Positions 23,733 through 35,253 of a stretch of 64,000 nucleotides of DNA are shown here, piece after piece. How positions within the stretch are numbered: position 1 is the stretch's first letter; every line of letters begins with the position of its first letter. The notes below the pieces were generated by a model. It searched no databases. It saw nothing but the letters and a program-made list of their open reading frames with translations, and had not been told where the DNA came from. The DNA is from Paramecium pentaurelia. Lineage: Eukaryota; Ciliophora; Oligohymenophorea; Peniculida; Parameciidae. A program made the position numbers and the translations under genes. The stretch covers positions 1-64,000 of the forward strand of contig CAJJDO010000035.1 in the NCBI GenBank assembly GCA_905183005.1, in the 5' to 3' direction.

Positions 23733-24498
23733 ATGTTGAAAAAAGAAGAAATATGGCAATCGATTAAAATGTTTCAAAAGTAAAATAAAAGAGAATTAGA
23801 TTAAACAAGGGAATCAGAAGATTAATCATCATTTATTTCTGATAATGAAAAAGAAAATTTATTTAAAAATAAATAACAATCTTGTTAATGCAAATAATAA
23901 ATGTTGTCATTAAAAAAAGAATGCATGCTTTAAATAAGGGAATTAAAAGCATAACATTAAATTGAAATGGAAAATCTTTAAAATTAATTCTAAAAATTAA
24001 TGATTGAATAAAAATAATAATATGAATAAGAAATTTCATAACTTAAAGAAGATCTTGATTTTTATATGAGTGAATAAAATGATAAAGAAATAATGTTATT
24101 AATAGAATAGGAATAGTAGAAGGATAAAGAAATATTTTAGTAATAATTAGAAATTTAAATTACAGACAAATTAAAATTAGAATAAAAATTAATGTAATTG
24201 TTATTAATATCTAAGTCAATGTTAAAAAGAATTAAAATAGTATAAAGAATAAGCATAGTATTTTTAGACAAATTAATATACTCAGCCAAATTAATAATAA
24301 TTATAGTAAAGTATACATAAGAATTGTGCTCCCCAATTATTTAGAGATACTAATAGGAAGGTGAAATTATAAACTGAAGGGATAGATAGATCGATTGTAA
24401 ACGATGATAATAGCAATAGGGTTGGAATATGTAATTCAATTAAGAACTTTAATGCAACTATTAAGCATATGGAAAAATCTCAACAATCTTAATATTGA
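23733..24498 (+). CDS. coiled-coil protein, about 245 aa
   Basis: ATG 23733, TGA 24496-24498. A 28-nt intron at 24240-24267 (GTATAAAG...TTTTAG) joins two frames; without it the frame ends at a TGA about 100 bp before the end. The product is dominated by Glu, Lys and Gln heptads (LRELKAQHQIEMENLQNQF-type) and is followed by a Ser/Asn-rich tail with DRSIVNDDNSNRVG. There is no recognisable family; a cytoskeletal role is only a guess. Confidence 0.65.
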
Positions 24499-24562
24499 TT
24501 AGTTATTTATTTTATAAAATACCAATTAATTTTATATATAGATAATTTAATAAAATTAGTGA

Positions 24563-25082
24563 CAGATATTATAATAAAATAACAATTTATAATTAAATGG
24601 GCAGATTTTGAATTTATTGAAATAGATTTATTTGATTAAGCATAAAATTGAAAAAAGAAATCATTATCAGCTTTTTGGAAGTCAATTCAAAAGATTCTAT
24701 GAGTAATAGAATACCTTTTATGTTAATAACTATTAACAAGATTAAAATAGAAATTGCTTGTTTTCATGCTATAATCCATAATTTTTTTATTATTTGCTTT
24801 GTTATACTTTGTTAAGCATTAAATGGATGTAAATTTAGATAAATTAATCATAGCATATTAAAGTTTAGAATTGATTAATACCAGATGGATAAGACATTTA
24901 AGCAAGTTTAGCAAAAGTTATTGGAACAAATCTTTTTATATAGTAAATCTTTCTCTTTTGCACCAACAATTATTATTAAATAAAATAATATTGAGGATAT
25001 GGTTAGATACTTTCTTCATATAGATTTTTCCAAATTTAGTTGTTAACTTAATTATAGATATTTCAAGCTAATAAAAAGTTGA
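24563..25082 (+). CDS. hypothetical protein, 5' end not resolved
   Basis: A frame open from 24563 reads …HYQLFGSQFKRFYEQQNTF… with a Cys/Tyr-rich stretch (CLFSCYNPQFFYYLLCYTLL). A 25-nt intron at 24829-24853 (GTAAATTT...ATCATAG) links it to a second frame (IILKFRIDQYQMDKTFKQ…) that ends at TGA 25080-25082. There is no ATG in the first frame, so an upstream exon is missing or the gene has lost its start. The hydrophobic stretch may be a membrane segment. No family was recognised. The fact that splicing repairs the frame argues for a real gene. Confidence 0.45.
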
Positions 25083-25137
25083 ATATGTGAAAACTACAAA
25101 TGTATATGACCATTTATATAAATGAATATGATAATTA

Positions 25138-25622
25138 TCATGCTTATTCTTAACCAACTTGTAATTCAAGTTCTGCTATTCTTCTCTACAATCCAAGCAA
25201 TTATTGTTATAATGCAGTTTTTTCACCTTTTAATGCTGTTATTTGTTATTAAAGTCTAGAATTTTCAGCCTTTTAATGAGCAAAATGTCTAAAATGAAAA
25301 TTATGTAAAATACCTTTTCATTTCCTCTTCAATCCTCATTAATTCATTTGTGAGTGTTTTTTTCACATCTTATGTTTTCATACTTAAGACTGATTCAAGC
25401 GTGTCTTTTTCAGATTTCAATATTTAGACCTCTTTTTTATGGAAATTCATTTCATCTTAAATACCTTTAATTGTTTCCTTTTATAAATGACTTTCATACT
25501 TCTAAGCTCATTAATTTTCCTTTGAGTGATGCAGGATTTTATGAACCTGCAAAACTTTATCCTGTTTATCCAAGATCACCTTTGGTTAGATTATTGGCAG
25601 CTGATTTGAAAGCATTACTCAT
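25138..25622 (-). CDS. short coiled-coil protein, about 145 aa
   Basis: Minus-strand ATG (25620-25622) begins MSNAFKSAANNLTKGDLGQT; TGA is at 25138-25140. Two introns (22 nt, GTATGAAAG...AAAAG, and 25 nt, GTATTTTAC...TTTTAG) are needed to keep the frame. The product is a helical rod (ETIKGIQDEMNFHKKEVQIL) that ends in a regular heptad block AENSRLQQQITALKGEKTAL. Its compactness and strong heptads suggest a conserved ciliary or basal-body component, but I cannot name the family. It is convergent with the preceding gene, 55 bp between the stops. Confidence 0.7.
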
Positions 25623-25724
25623 TAAATTATAAATAAATATTATTTTTGAGATAAATTCATTACATTTTATACTTTAACTGTATCTTAATTAAATTCACAT
25701 TAATAATTTAGATATAAGAGTAAC

Positions 25725-26210
25725 ATGATTTCAAACATTAATTGTAATTAATAGAATGTATTCAAAGATGTCACCAAATTCATGAAATATAACATCAATA
25801 GACATCAAAACTATGACACAATTCTAAATTTTATGGAAAGACTTGGAACAAGTTTTAATTTAATTAAATCATTCTAAATTTTTAAAGAATTATTTAGAAA
25901 ACTTAAGAAATCCGAAACATTTTGGAATAAAAATTAAGTTACAATATAAAATCATTTTTAGCTAAAGTAAATGGCTTTATAAAACTAATTATTTTAAAAT
26001 ACACATTATAAATCCAAATCAAAAGAGGAGGTCTTTAAATTTCTCATTCATTTTAATTTTACAAAAGTCAAACTTATATAAAGAAAAAACTATAATTTTA
26101 AGTTTATATTTTAAGTAAAATTATATATTTAATCGTCAACCATTAAAGGATATGAATGCAAATAAATATTTGCAAAATAAAACTGGAATTAAGCAAATTA
26201 ATTACAATGA
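25725..26210 (+). CDS. hypothetical ORF
   Basis: ATG 25725 to TGA 26208-26210, 161 codons in code 6. The N-terminal half (NVFKDVTKFMKYNINRHQNY…LGTSFNLIKSFQIFKELFRK) is coding-like. The last 50 codons are less so and overlap the 3' end of the minus-strand ORF at 26048. The true 3' end may lie earlier after an unrecognised intron. No family was recognised. Confidence 0.4.
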
Positions 26211-26485
26211 AATAGAAGGCTTTTTCATCCCCTCTTATTGTGATATCATCTCCTAGCATAATATGTCTCAAATTCAAATCTTCAATTATATAATCAGAAT
26301 TACGTTTAAACTCTTAATGCCTTCAAAAATAAGTTTGTAAAATTTCATTAAACTAAATTACCTTTTAATAATTAAGGTTGACATAGATATATTTCTATGC
26401 TAAAAAAATATTTATAATCTATCCTTTTTTGTATTCGGTTTTCCAATTTAGTTGCTTCAACTGATTGAGAATATTGAGATAACAT
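26048..26485 (-). CDS. hypothetical ORF, splice pattern incomplete
   Basis: Minus-strand ATG (26483-26485) begins MLSQYSQSVEATKLENRIQK. A second coding-like frame follows (EDLNLRHIMLGDDITIRG), then a 23-nt intron (GTAATTAATTTGC...TTCCAG) and a third segment (FYFANIYLHSYPLMVDDQ) to TGA 26048-26050. The junction between the first two segments would need an unusually long 49-nt intron, so it is doubtful. It lies directly downstream of a trichocyst protein gene but is not homologous to it. No family was recognised. Confidence 0.35.
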
Positions 26486-26533
26486 AGTATGAAAAGTTTA
26501 TTTTAATTAATTATGTCACTATTTTATAATATT

Positions 26534-27785
26534 TCAATTTTCAAGCAATTTACGCTTTAGTTAGCCTAATTTGGATGAAATTAAATCAACTGCTACAACA
26601 ACTACTCTTTTCTATTTGATTCTAATTTATTTAAATATAAATACCTATTTTATGTATCTGTTTCATATTCATTGTTTTTGAGTCTACAATCGGTTTATCT
26701 ATTTTCTAATTCTTTTGTTTTTATTGCTACTTTTTAATCAACTTCAAATTTCTCATTTGTTTCTTATGTGATTCTAGTAGATAAGGAGGCAACGAGACCT
26801 AAAATTAAATAATTTATAAAACCTTCCATATATGTTTTATCCTGATTAGCCTAAACAAGTTGATCAGATAAAAGAGTTTTTAATAGGTCAAAATTACTTG
26901 ATCTAAGAGCTTCTGCTTAATCTTCTCTGATTCTTTCAGATTAAATGTAGTTTTCAATTTATTTCAATATTGAAAGAACTTTTCTTGTTAAAACTTCAGC
27001 TTATGAAGGATCATCAGAAGCTTTAGAAGCCATTTCACTCATTATTTCAAGCATAGAGGCATATCCTTCTAATTGAATCTAAATTATTAATCATTATTTT
27101 ATACATGATGTTTTATTTTATTAACTTTTTAAGCTACTTATGTTAATGATGTGAATGATCTAGATTCTGAATCATCTTGTTCTGATTGTTCATATTTAAA
27201 ACTATAGGATTCTTCTAAAAATGAAGGTTTTTCAAATCTTTTTCTATTTTTCACAAGTATATCTAAGTAACTATTGAAGTATCCCTTAACTTAATTAACT
27301 CCGAATAAGGCTTATTCTAAATTATCTAAAATAGTTTCGTAAGCTGCAGTCTCAGTTTCCCTCTTATGAGATTAATATTGCAACTCAGCCTTTAAATCAG
27401 TAATTTCATTGTTTTTACGTTCCAAGCTTGCTACAGCTTATACTTTTTATGGATTCAATGAATCAAGTTAACTCTTGAGACCAAGTGATGCAATAGTATT
27501 TTGATTAATTTAATTTTTGAGTGTTGTGATATCAATGTCACAATTCTATCTTATCCTAACTATGCGATCATCATCTCTTTATTATTCATTTTCAAGAGTT
27601 GTTTCAATTCCTTATACCATATTAATAAGATTGGACACAACTGGGTCTTCAGTTTATAGCTCCATCATAATAGTTTGAAGGATTGTTTATCCAAAATTAG
27701 AGCTTTATAATTCTTCAATCTAATGATCAAAGTCCATTGTTAAACATCCTAAAACTAGGAGAGACAATAAAATCGTATTTTTCAT
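26534..27785 (-). CDS. trichocyst matrix protein (TMP family), upstream paralogue of a tandem pair
   Basis: Minus-strand ATG (27783-27785) begins with a signal peptide, MKNTILLSLLVLGCLT. TGA is at 26534-26536. About 393 aa after three introns of 23-26 nt. Like other TMPs it is an acidic coiled-coil precursor with segments such as VSNLINMVQGIETTLENEQQ, LKAELQYQSHKRETETAAYE and RVVVVAVDLISSKLGQL. TMPs are sorted to secretory granules, cleaved into two polypeptides and assembled into the crystalline trichocyst core that expands on Ca2+-triggered exocytosis. The first splice junction (near 27110) is the least certain. It is tandem with the next gene, 51 bp apart, same strand. Confidence 0.8.
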
Positions 27786-27836
27786 TTATTTATAAATATA
27801 TTAAAATCCGTTTTTATTTATTGGTATTAATATTTT

Positions 27837-28989
27837 TCAGAATCTTATGCGTTGAATATAACTTTTAGTTTCCATATCGAATCTTGTTTCAAAGATATCT
27901 ATGCATTCAACAATTATCTCAAGTTAAGCATTTCTAAAAAATTAATTGATTTTATTACCTTGAATCAGTTTATTATCTGTGAGCTTTCTCAGTATCATTA
28001 CAAGTTTGATCCCAATCTCCTTTTTCAGTTTATTTATTGAAAATAACCTATTTATATATCATATTTATTACAGCATCTTATGTGGCAATATCATTTCTGA
28101 CTTCTAAGATCTTTTATCCCAAAACTTCATAACGAGCATTCAAATCTGCAATACTTCCTTCTAATCTTCTATTAGCTAATAATAATCTTTCTTTTTATGT
28201 TTAAAAGTCTAATTCTCTTCCATCATCTGCTTTCATTTCTTCTTTTTAAACTTGGAATATGCTATCAACAAGAGTATCAATAATTTTGACTACTTTTTGT
28301 GCTGCACTTTCTTAAGTACCTTCATCTTATAATACTTCTAATAACATGTTAACCATTGTATGGAATCCTTTTTTGTGAGGATAATATTTCAAAAAGTTTT
28401 AATGATGACTCTTCAATTCAGCAAAACTACTCTTCTTTAATGATGTTATTCCTTATGATAAAATTTATTTAGCTTCTTATAAAGCAGAAATCAATCCTAC
28501 TAATTCATCTCTTCTTTATTCATATTCACCCTATTAAATTATTAACATATATAAATTTACTCTTTAAACATTACGAGCCTCTTGCAATACACTAATTCTA
28601 TCTAAATTTCTTTATTCTTCTCCTTGTTTATCAAATAATTGTTATTTCTTATCATTTTATTCTTGTTATAAAAGAGGCAATCTATCTTCTGCTGTTGCTT
28701 TTCTTTCTTTAGCAACTGTTATCACTGCAGCTGCTGCTTCAGATGCTGTTTGACAACTTTACAATGACCCTTAAACATCTTCATCTTCAGCTCTCTATTC
28801 ATTAAGTAGATCATCTTTCATTTGTTTAAGAAGATGCACAACTGTATCAGCAGGATGCTCTTGGAGTAATTATACTTGTAATGTCTATATAATTGTTTTT
28901 CCAAATTCAGAATCTCTTAATTAAGCAAAGAAATATTCGTCTCTTGCTAGAGCTACTCCTACTAGCACAATCAATACGATTAATTTCAT
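27837..28989 (-). CDS. trichocyst matrix protein (TMP family), second paralogue
   Basis: Minus-strand ATG (28987-28989) starts with signal peptide MKLIVLIVLVGVALA. TGA is at 27837-27839. About 357 aa with three introns: 30 nt (GTAAATTT...TTAATAG), 24 nt (GTAATAAA...AAATAG) and 25 nt (27937-27961). Typical TMP features are visible: DSEFGKTIIQTLQVQL after the leader, TASEAAAAVITVAKERKATA, ELVGLISALQEAKQILSQ, and ATQDAVIFNKQTEKGDWDQ near the C-terminus. The role is the same as the neighbouring paralogue: a structural component of the trichocyst core after proteolytic maturation. The pair has diverged well beyond recent duplication. Confidence 0.88.
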
Positions 28990-30040
28990 TTTTATTTTAA
29001 TAATTATTAAAAAACGAATATAAGAACTAATATTAATTACAATTAATCATCAAGTACCATAATTTTATATAAATAACTTCTATAAATACTTATTTCATTA
29101 AATGAATACCTAAAACTAACCTAAATTAATAAATATTAAAGTGTCCTCATTATAATTTTATATATATTGAATTTATTCCTTAATTTAATTATTGTAATTT
29201 TCAAAAATCTAATAATCAATTCCTGAATTTTAATTAGGATTTGAGATTTTTTATATAGATCTACATAATTGAGATTTATTACATTGAAAATTAGTTGATT
29301 GTAACACTTTTAATTTTAATTCATTGATTTACTAAAAATATAATATTTTTTTAATTAAAGGAGAGTGAATTGAATTTATCACATATACTACTTAATTTGC
29401 TTCCTAGAATGATGCAGCTTAAAAATGCTAATATATAGGATGGATTGATTTTTTGAATAGGTTTGTTTTTTTTGTATTTAATTATTTTTAAATGAATAAA
29501 GAAAACGAACTCCATCAATCTTGATATTAAAAAATCAAAGTTTCAAAATTCTAATATTCTTCCAACATTCTCTCGAGCCCATTAAATATATTTAAATAAA
29601 TTAATGTCTTTAGAACCTGATTTTTAGTGTATTTCAATTCTAGGTATTTTTATTATTCTTTCCACTGTAATTTCAGAATTATACAGGGTAAATTAAATTA
29701 AACATTATTATTATATTAGACTTTAGGCAAAATTTTGTCTTAAGTAAATTGTTGTCTTTATAATAGAGATTTTTTTATATTGTATCCCAAATAATTAATC
29801 ATCTCTTTTGAAATTTAAATTGATTATGATCATCGACATCTGTATTTGTGCTGTTAATTAATAAATATTATAAATATGATGAATTGCTATCTTCAATCTA
29901 GTAGAAACTTTTGTTTTTGATTTAATTAAGTTATTTTTTATAATTCAAAAATTTACTTTTTTAAAAGTTCATATTACTTTATAATTATTTAAATAGTGTT
30001 TTTTAATTTATATTTTATAGAATTTAGATAAAATACAACT
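28990..30040. other. long A+T-rich stretch without a clear gene
   Basis: About 1 kb upstream of the trichocyst genes. Only short frames are open. A stretch near 29170-29230 resembles 34190-34250 (shared ...aatctaataat...attc.tgaat... order), which suggests a diverged copy of the same ancestral sequence. No repeats of known type or RNA genes were seen. Confidence 0.35.
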
Positions 30041-30637
30041 TCACAATTTAAATGTACTAACATCCTTTTTTTATTTAATTAATTATTTTAATTCTCTAAG
30101 TTTTATGATACTGTATATTTAAGTAGAGTCCTTGATTAATTTATTAAAATACAATGCTGCGAATTTTTGATAATCTTTCTCTATTTAATAAATAAAAATA
30201 AATACTGAACGAATACTTTTAAGCATAGAAAAAGGTAGTATACTTGATAATATACATTAAAATTTTCCAGGCTACATGTTAACAATTGTGGCTCTTTAAA
30301 TCGTATTTTCCACCATGATCAGCAAGCTTTTACATTTTCTCTTTTATTTATTGAATTGTGATATGCAATTATCTGATATAAAAATCCATTGATTTTGTAT
30401 CTCAAGTATATTCACCATCATAAAAAGATTGTACTTAATCGCAATATTAATTTTTTCTCTAATTTCTACTTTATAAGCATGTACTTAGCTATCATCCATA
30501 TATTCAACAATATGAAATTCAAACTTAGATCCAATCAGATCTTTCTCCATCTATTGAGGATCAATTATATCTTTCTAATAATTAGAAGTAACTGCAAGTA
30601 TTGCTTAATGATATAGAGACCCCGCTTTTCCAGGAAT
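30041..30637 (-). CDS. ORF of about 200 codons, no start found (gene remnant or exon)
   Basis: The minus strand is open from about 30637 to TGA 30041-30043 with convincing composition: KDIIDPQQMEKDLIGSKFEF, QNQWIFISDNCISQFNKQK, KDYQKFAALYFNKLIKDST. The first ATG gives MEKDLIGSKFEF. No family was recognised. The ORF at 30964-31273 on the same strand may be an earlier part of the same gene, but I found no splice pair to connect them. It could be a pseudogene. Confidence 0.4.
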
Positions 30638-30963
30638 TTTTTTTAGGTTTCAATTTTTTATACCTACATAAACAACTCTATTTTAAGAAATTGGAAGATG
30701 TGTTTATTTGCCACTAGAGCTTGATGAACCACCCATTCAACATTTTTATAATTATTATTTTTATTAATCAATTTTTTTCTCACACAGAATTGATATTATT
30801 AAAATAAATCTAATACGGAATTTTTGGAAAGATAATCAATATATTTTTCTATTTTATTTTAGGATGATTTGGCTAAAGGGGTTTGGCCATAAAATCAATA
30901 AAAAAATAGTAATAATATAATAGTAACCTTTCAGTAAGCAAACTTATAAAGATAAGTATATAA

Positions 30964-31273
30964 TCATAACCATTGTGTTAGTATTTTTTAAATTTAATCG
31001 ATTTTCTAATGGAGTGAACTTCTTTAAATAATTTTGAATGATTGGCCTGATTAATAAACAAATTCATATTCATTTTAATCTATATATAAAAGTTCTATAA
31101 CAAGTTTTTCTAAAATAAATTCTAGATATTTAGATAATTTATTTACTTATTTCAAAATGAAGGATGAATTTGGGATATGAATTTCAGCAACTAATTTGTG
31201 TTTACTCTTATTCCATATATGTTTGTCACAAAGATTCTTTGGTAAACAGTATCTAGAACCATTAAGATCATCT
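30964..31273 (-). pseudogene. ORF fragment without start
   Basis: The minus-strand frame reads DDLNGSRYCLPKNLCDKHIW, NKSKHKLVAEIHIPNSSFIL and LEFILEKLVIELLYIDQNEY, and ends at TGA 30964-30966. The amino-acid pattern is clearly coding, but it lacks an ATG and is preceded by frame changes. A second open frame overlaps upstream (GGLHIQNFIDRC…). It is probably part of one decayed gene with the Ser/Gly-rich ORF upstream and the 30041 ORF downstream. Confidence 0.35.
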
Positions 31274-31447
31274 AAACACATCTATCAATGAAATTTTGAA
31301 TGTGTAAGCCACCAAAATTATATTATTTGAAAAAGATTTATACTCTACAAATCGGAATATAGTTAATAAATGATAATTAGACTAATAAAAACCAAGGATT
31401 AATTTATGCTTAATTTTTATGGAATCAAAAAGATAATTTATAATTAT

Positions 31448-32044
31448 TCAATACTTGTTTTGAGACCTTATTGTATCAGTTGTTATTTTTGCTACAATTT
31501 AACAGTTCCAGCTCGTACCATCGTAGCTTTAGCGTCCACTGATTAAAGTCATTTGGTTATAAATATACTCAACTGAAAGGGTTGAATTTTTCTTGATATT
31601 TATTATTTCAATTTCTGGCATTACTTTCCAATTATCTTGTTCATTAGAAAATGATTTTAGACTTCCATCATCACAATTAACAATGTTTTGCATATTAATC
31701 TCAAGTTTTTTTATTGAGCTATCATTTGTGTATTCAATTATATATTTACTTTTAGATGTAATAATCAATAAAGCCTAATGATAGAATATTGGTAATGTAA
31801 CTTTGAAATCCCCAATTATCTTCACTGAACGCTTTACATTTATTATTTTCTAAATTTCTTCATGCCCATCGTTTTATTGATATGAAGAACTTGAGCACAA
31901 ACTCTAACTTGAACCTGAACCCGAACTCTAACTTGAACTTGAACCCGAACTCTAACTTGAACCTGAACCTGAAATTGAACCCGAACCTGAACTCTAACTT
32001 GAACCCGAACTCTAACTTGAACCTGAACTTGAACTTACCCCCAT
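31448..32044 (-). CDS. Ser/Gly-rich N-terminus hypothetical protein, 198 aa
   Basis: Minus-strand ATG (32042-32044) begins MGVSSSSGSSQSSG, followed by about 50 residues made almost only of Ser, Gly and Gln. A folded-looking part follows: NVKRSVKIIGDFKVTLPIFY, YIIEYTNDSSIKKLEINMQN, NSTLSVEYIYNQMTLISGR. TGA is at 31448-31450. The Ser/Gly tract is encoded by alternating AGT/TCA/GGT codons and reads as a GAAC-rich repeat on the plus strand. Gly2 allows possible myristoylation. No family was recognised. The protein may continue after a missed intron into the ORFs at 31273 and below. Confidence 0.5.
31900..32036 (-). repeat. hexamer-like Ser/Gly coding repeat
   Basis: On the plus strand, units of six bases (gaacct, gaactt, gaactc, taactt) alternate. 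On the minus strand they give AGTTCAGGTTCA-type codons for Ser-Ser-Gly-Ser. The repeat forms the low-complexity N-terminus of the ORF at 31448-32044. Confidence 0.7.
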
Positions 32045-32099
32045 AATAATTATTAATTGTAATTCTATTAACTAACTTTTAATAATTTTTATGTGGTAA

Positions 32100-33046
32100 T
32101 TACTATATATTGCAAAAATTGTAGAGATTGGAAAGCATCAGGGGAAAAGCATCTTAATGCCATATCATTAGTAAGATATAATAGTGAAAATTGTTATGTA
32201 TAATATAGTTGAATTCTAAAATAATATATACACATTAAACTAAAATTAAAGAAGAACCATAAGCTAAATCTATTAGAAAGAAAAATTTATAAAGATACAA
32301 TTTAAAAGAAATAGTCAAAAATGCTAGTTATAATATAATGAAAAAAGAAGTCTAAGAGATTTGTGTTGATAAAAGTTAATGGAAAGCAATTCAGAGTTAA
32401 TCTATTTATCATTATGCCTTGCTTATAATTACTAATTTTATTTCCACCAAAGATTTTGATATTGCTGAATATTATTATGATCATACAGTGTATTGTAATA
32501 AGATTCAGAAAAAAAAATAATATACTAAATCTGAATGCATAAGATAGGTTCATGAGAGATTTTTTATTTTGGAAATTAAAACAAATTACATTATCATCCC
32601 AAATTAAAAAAAATTCAATTCTACCATGTTATTAAGATAATAAGAAATAATGATTATCTAAGCAGTTTTAAAGGGAAATATTGCAAAAAATTCAGGATAT
32701 CAAGATATGAAAGAGTAAATTTGAAAATTCTTTAGGAAGAAATTTTTATCATTTAAATAGTAAGAAGACAATAAGTTGAATTGCTACCAAAATATTACTT
32801 TGCCTTACTTTTAAATGACAAATTTATGATTGAAATCTTATTTGATAGTACTGTCAATTAATATTTATCATGTGAAAGCAAATACTAATGGGAAAAAGCG
32901 AGATTAAATGTTGTTATTTCGTCAAAAAAAAGGTTTTTCTGAAATAATAAATTAAATCTAAAAGATAATGAAGCAATATTCAATTGACTTTTGTTGTTAT
33001 AAATTGAATCAAGTTGAATATAAATATTTTTTAAATTATTGTTTAT
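32100..33046 (+). pseudogene. decayed plus-strand gene, several frame changes
   Basis: Coding-like segments on the plus strand follow each other in different frames: KHQGKSILMPYHQQ near 32150; EEPQAKSIRKKNLQRYNLKE through FDIAEYYYDHTVYCNKIQ (about 32250-32720); VELLPKYYFALLLNDKFMIE near 32790; and SIDFCCYKLNQVEYKYFLNY near 32980. At least three shifts are needed, and no matching GT...AG pairs were found. No family was recognised. It lies back to back with the Ser/Gly gene. Confidence 0.35.
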
Positions 33047-33523
33047 CAGATATTGGGTATCTTGTTTTTTGATATAAAAAGAATAATCAATTACTACATC
33101 TGCTATACAATAATGATAAGCAACGAATATAAAAAAAGCTAAAATTCAATATATTTAATGGTCAGAATGTCTTAACTTTGTTCATAATTCTTCAAGGAAA
33201 TACATAACTTAATATTATATTTATTCTTTGAAATTAAAGTTTCATATAATTCGAACATATTTATTTTCTAATCTTTTACAATTTTATTTTCTAAATTTAA
33301 AGTTTCTGAAGGTTTTATTCTCTTTCTTAAATTATTTAAAAATACAACAAAACAATTTTGTTTTTTATCGATGAATTGTAAGTCAATGAATTTATTTTTG
33401 AAGAGATCTATTCGCTCCTTTTTTTTATTTGAATTACAGAGGTGACCAAAGAATTTATTATTTCGAAATGCTTTTGAACTATTTGGTTTAATTTTTTGTA
33501 TTTAGTTCTAATCGATATCATTT
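33047..33523 (-). CDS. ORF of about 155 codons, no start (remnant or exon)
   Basis: The minus strand is open to TGA 33047-33049 with segments KPNSSKAFRNNKFFGHLCNS, KERIDLFKNKFIDLQFIDKK, NCFVVFLNNLRKRIKPSETL and NIKLCISLKNYEQSQDILTI. A different minus-strand frame just upstream (33560-33710) reads IKYPKNIELIYLSQYLKFLN, which has a leucine-rich-repeat look. Together they suggest one gene with unrecognised introns or a decayed gene. No family assignment is possible. Confidence 0.35.
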
Positions 33524-35253
33524 GTTATTATTCAATACACCTTTATTTATAATATACAATTCAATTTAATTTTGGAGTTGGAAATATATAAATTATTTAG
33601 AAATTTTAGATATTAACTTAAATATATTAATTCAATATTTTTTGGATATTTAATATAATTTTTATCTGGCCATATTTTCACCACTAAAATCTTTTTGATG
33701 TAATGTTCAACTTAGTTTAGTCTATTAACTAATCATATTTAAACAAAGAAAATTATTATTCATTATTTTTCAATTCCTCTTTAACTTATAAGTTGTTTTA
33801 TTTAATCTCTTTGTTCAAACAAGAAATATTTTATCTTCATTTTATTCATCACTAATAATATATTTATTTTTTCATCAAATTTAAATCTTCAGATAAAAGC
33901 TTTTGATATATAATTAATTAAAATCGAGACCATCCTTTAGAAATGCTTTCAATTTAATCATAATTTAAAATTAGAAATATATTTGAATATTAGGAGCAAT
34001 AAAAGAAAAGAAGCATAAAGTTAGCAAAGCAAAATAATAATTTCTAAAATATGAGAGGTAGGGAAAATAGGAAGTGTATATAAAATATAAGAAACTCAAT
34101 TTTTTGTCTATGTGAAATAAATCTCTTAAACAAATCTGCTTTTTAAATTTAACTTTTGTTCATCTTAAATATTTAAATGTTAAATTATTTACTTAATTTG
34201 ATTATTAGAATTCTTACAAATCTAATAATAAATTCATGAATCCTTTTATAAATATAATTGATTTTCTAAAGAATTTGATATAATTAGGATTTCTTTTATT
34301 TAAGACAGAAATAAAATTTATTTTAATAGATTAATTTTATTTTTAGAAAATATTTTAATAAAAGATATATAAGTATATTTCAACTTCCTAATTTATTTTT
34401 TTAGTATTTTAGAAATAGTTACGCAAATTTCCAGTTAGAAGGTATCCTTTTTTTAATTCAGATTTAAGATAATATTTAAATTTAGCATTATCCTTATTTT
34501 CTGCTCCACTTCCTTTATAGAATCTAAATGTATGCAAATCTGAACTTATTATGGAAATCTTCATAATAAGAGGAAAGTTTATGAAAATTATTAAAATGTA
34601 TCTCCATCTAATCCTTTTTATTTATAAATGAAGTATTTGTATCTTAAAGTAAAATTATTTGAAGAAAAATAGTACTTCTCAAAACAACATACAACTTTTC
34701 AGCTATCTATCTCATCTATAGTTATCATTCAATAAAACAACTTCATCTTTAACCTATTCTTTTTCCTCTGGTTTTTCTATAGAACGATAATCCATTAATA
34801 ATATTTCAATATTTAGGAGATAGATGTGATTAAAGCTCTAATTCTATTAATTAAGTAATCTTTATTATTTTCAAAAAATTAATAATTTATAATTATTTTT
34901 AAACAAATCATAATTATCTATTTATTTTATTAAATTCAATCTTGCAAGAAAAATGGCTCATACAATTTATTTGTAAATGAAGAGTTGATTGATATATCTT
35001 TATTTAACTCATAGAATCTTTTCTTTTTGTATCCTTATCAATATATATTTTTTAATTTACTTAATAAAGTCTAAAATCTCTAAAAGAAATACTGTAATTA
35101 TTCAAAATACAATTTATTTTAAATAGATAAATTTATGAGCTTATCTATTCTTTAAGGAATATTTAATTATTAGATTAATATTTATAAATATAATATAATT
35201 ATATAATTAACAATAAAATATATTTGTATTATGTTAATATAAAATTATTAAAA
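33524..35253. other. decayed stretch, minus-strand ORF pieces only
   Basis: About 1.7 kb of A+T-rich DNA. Minus-strand coding-like pieces are present near 34400-34620 (…HKLSSYYEDFHNKFRFAY, then in another frame FYKGSGAENKDNAKFKYYLK) and near 34110-34290. They have frame changes and no start. No repeat, tRNA or mobile element was recognised. Confidence 0.35.
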
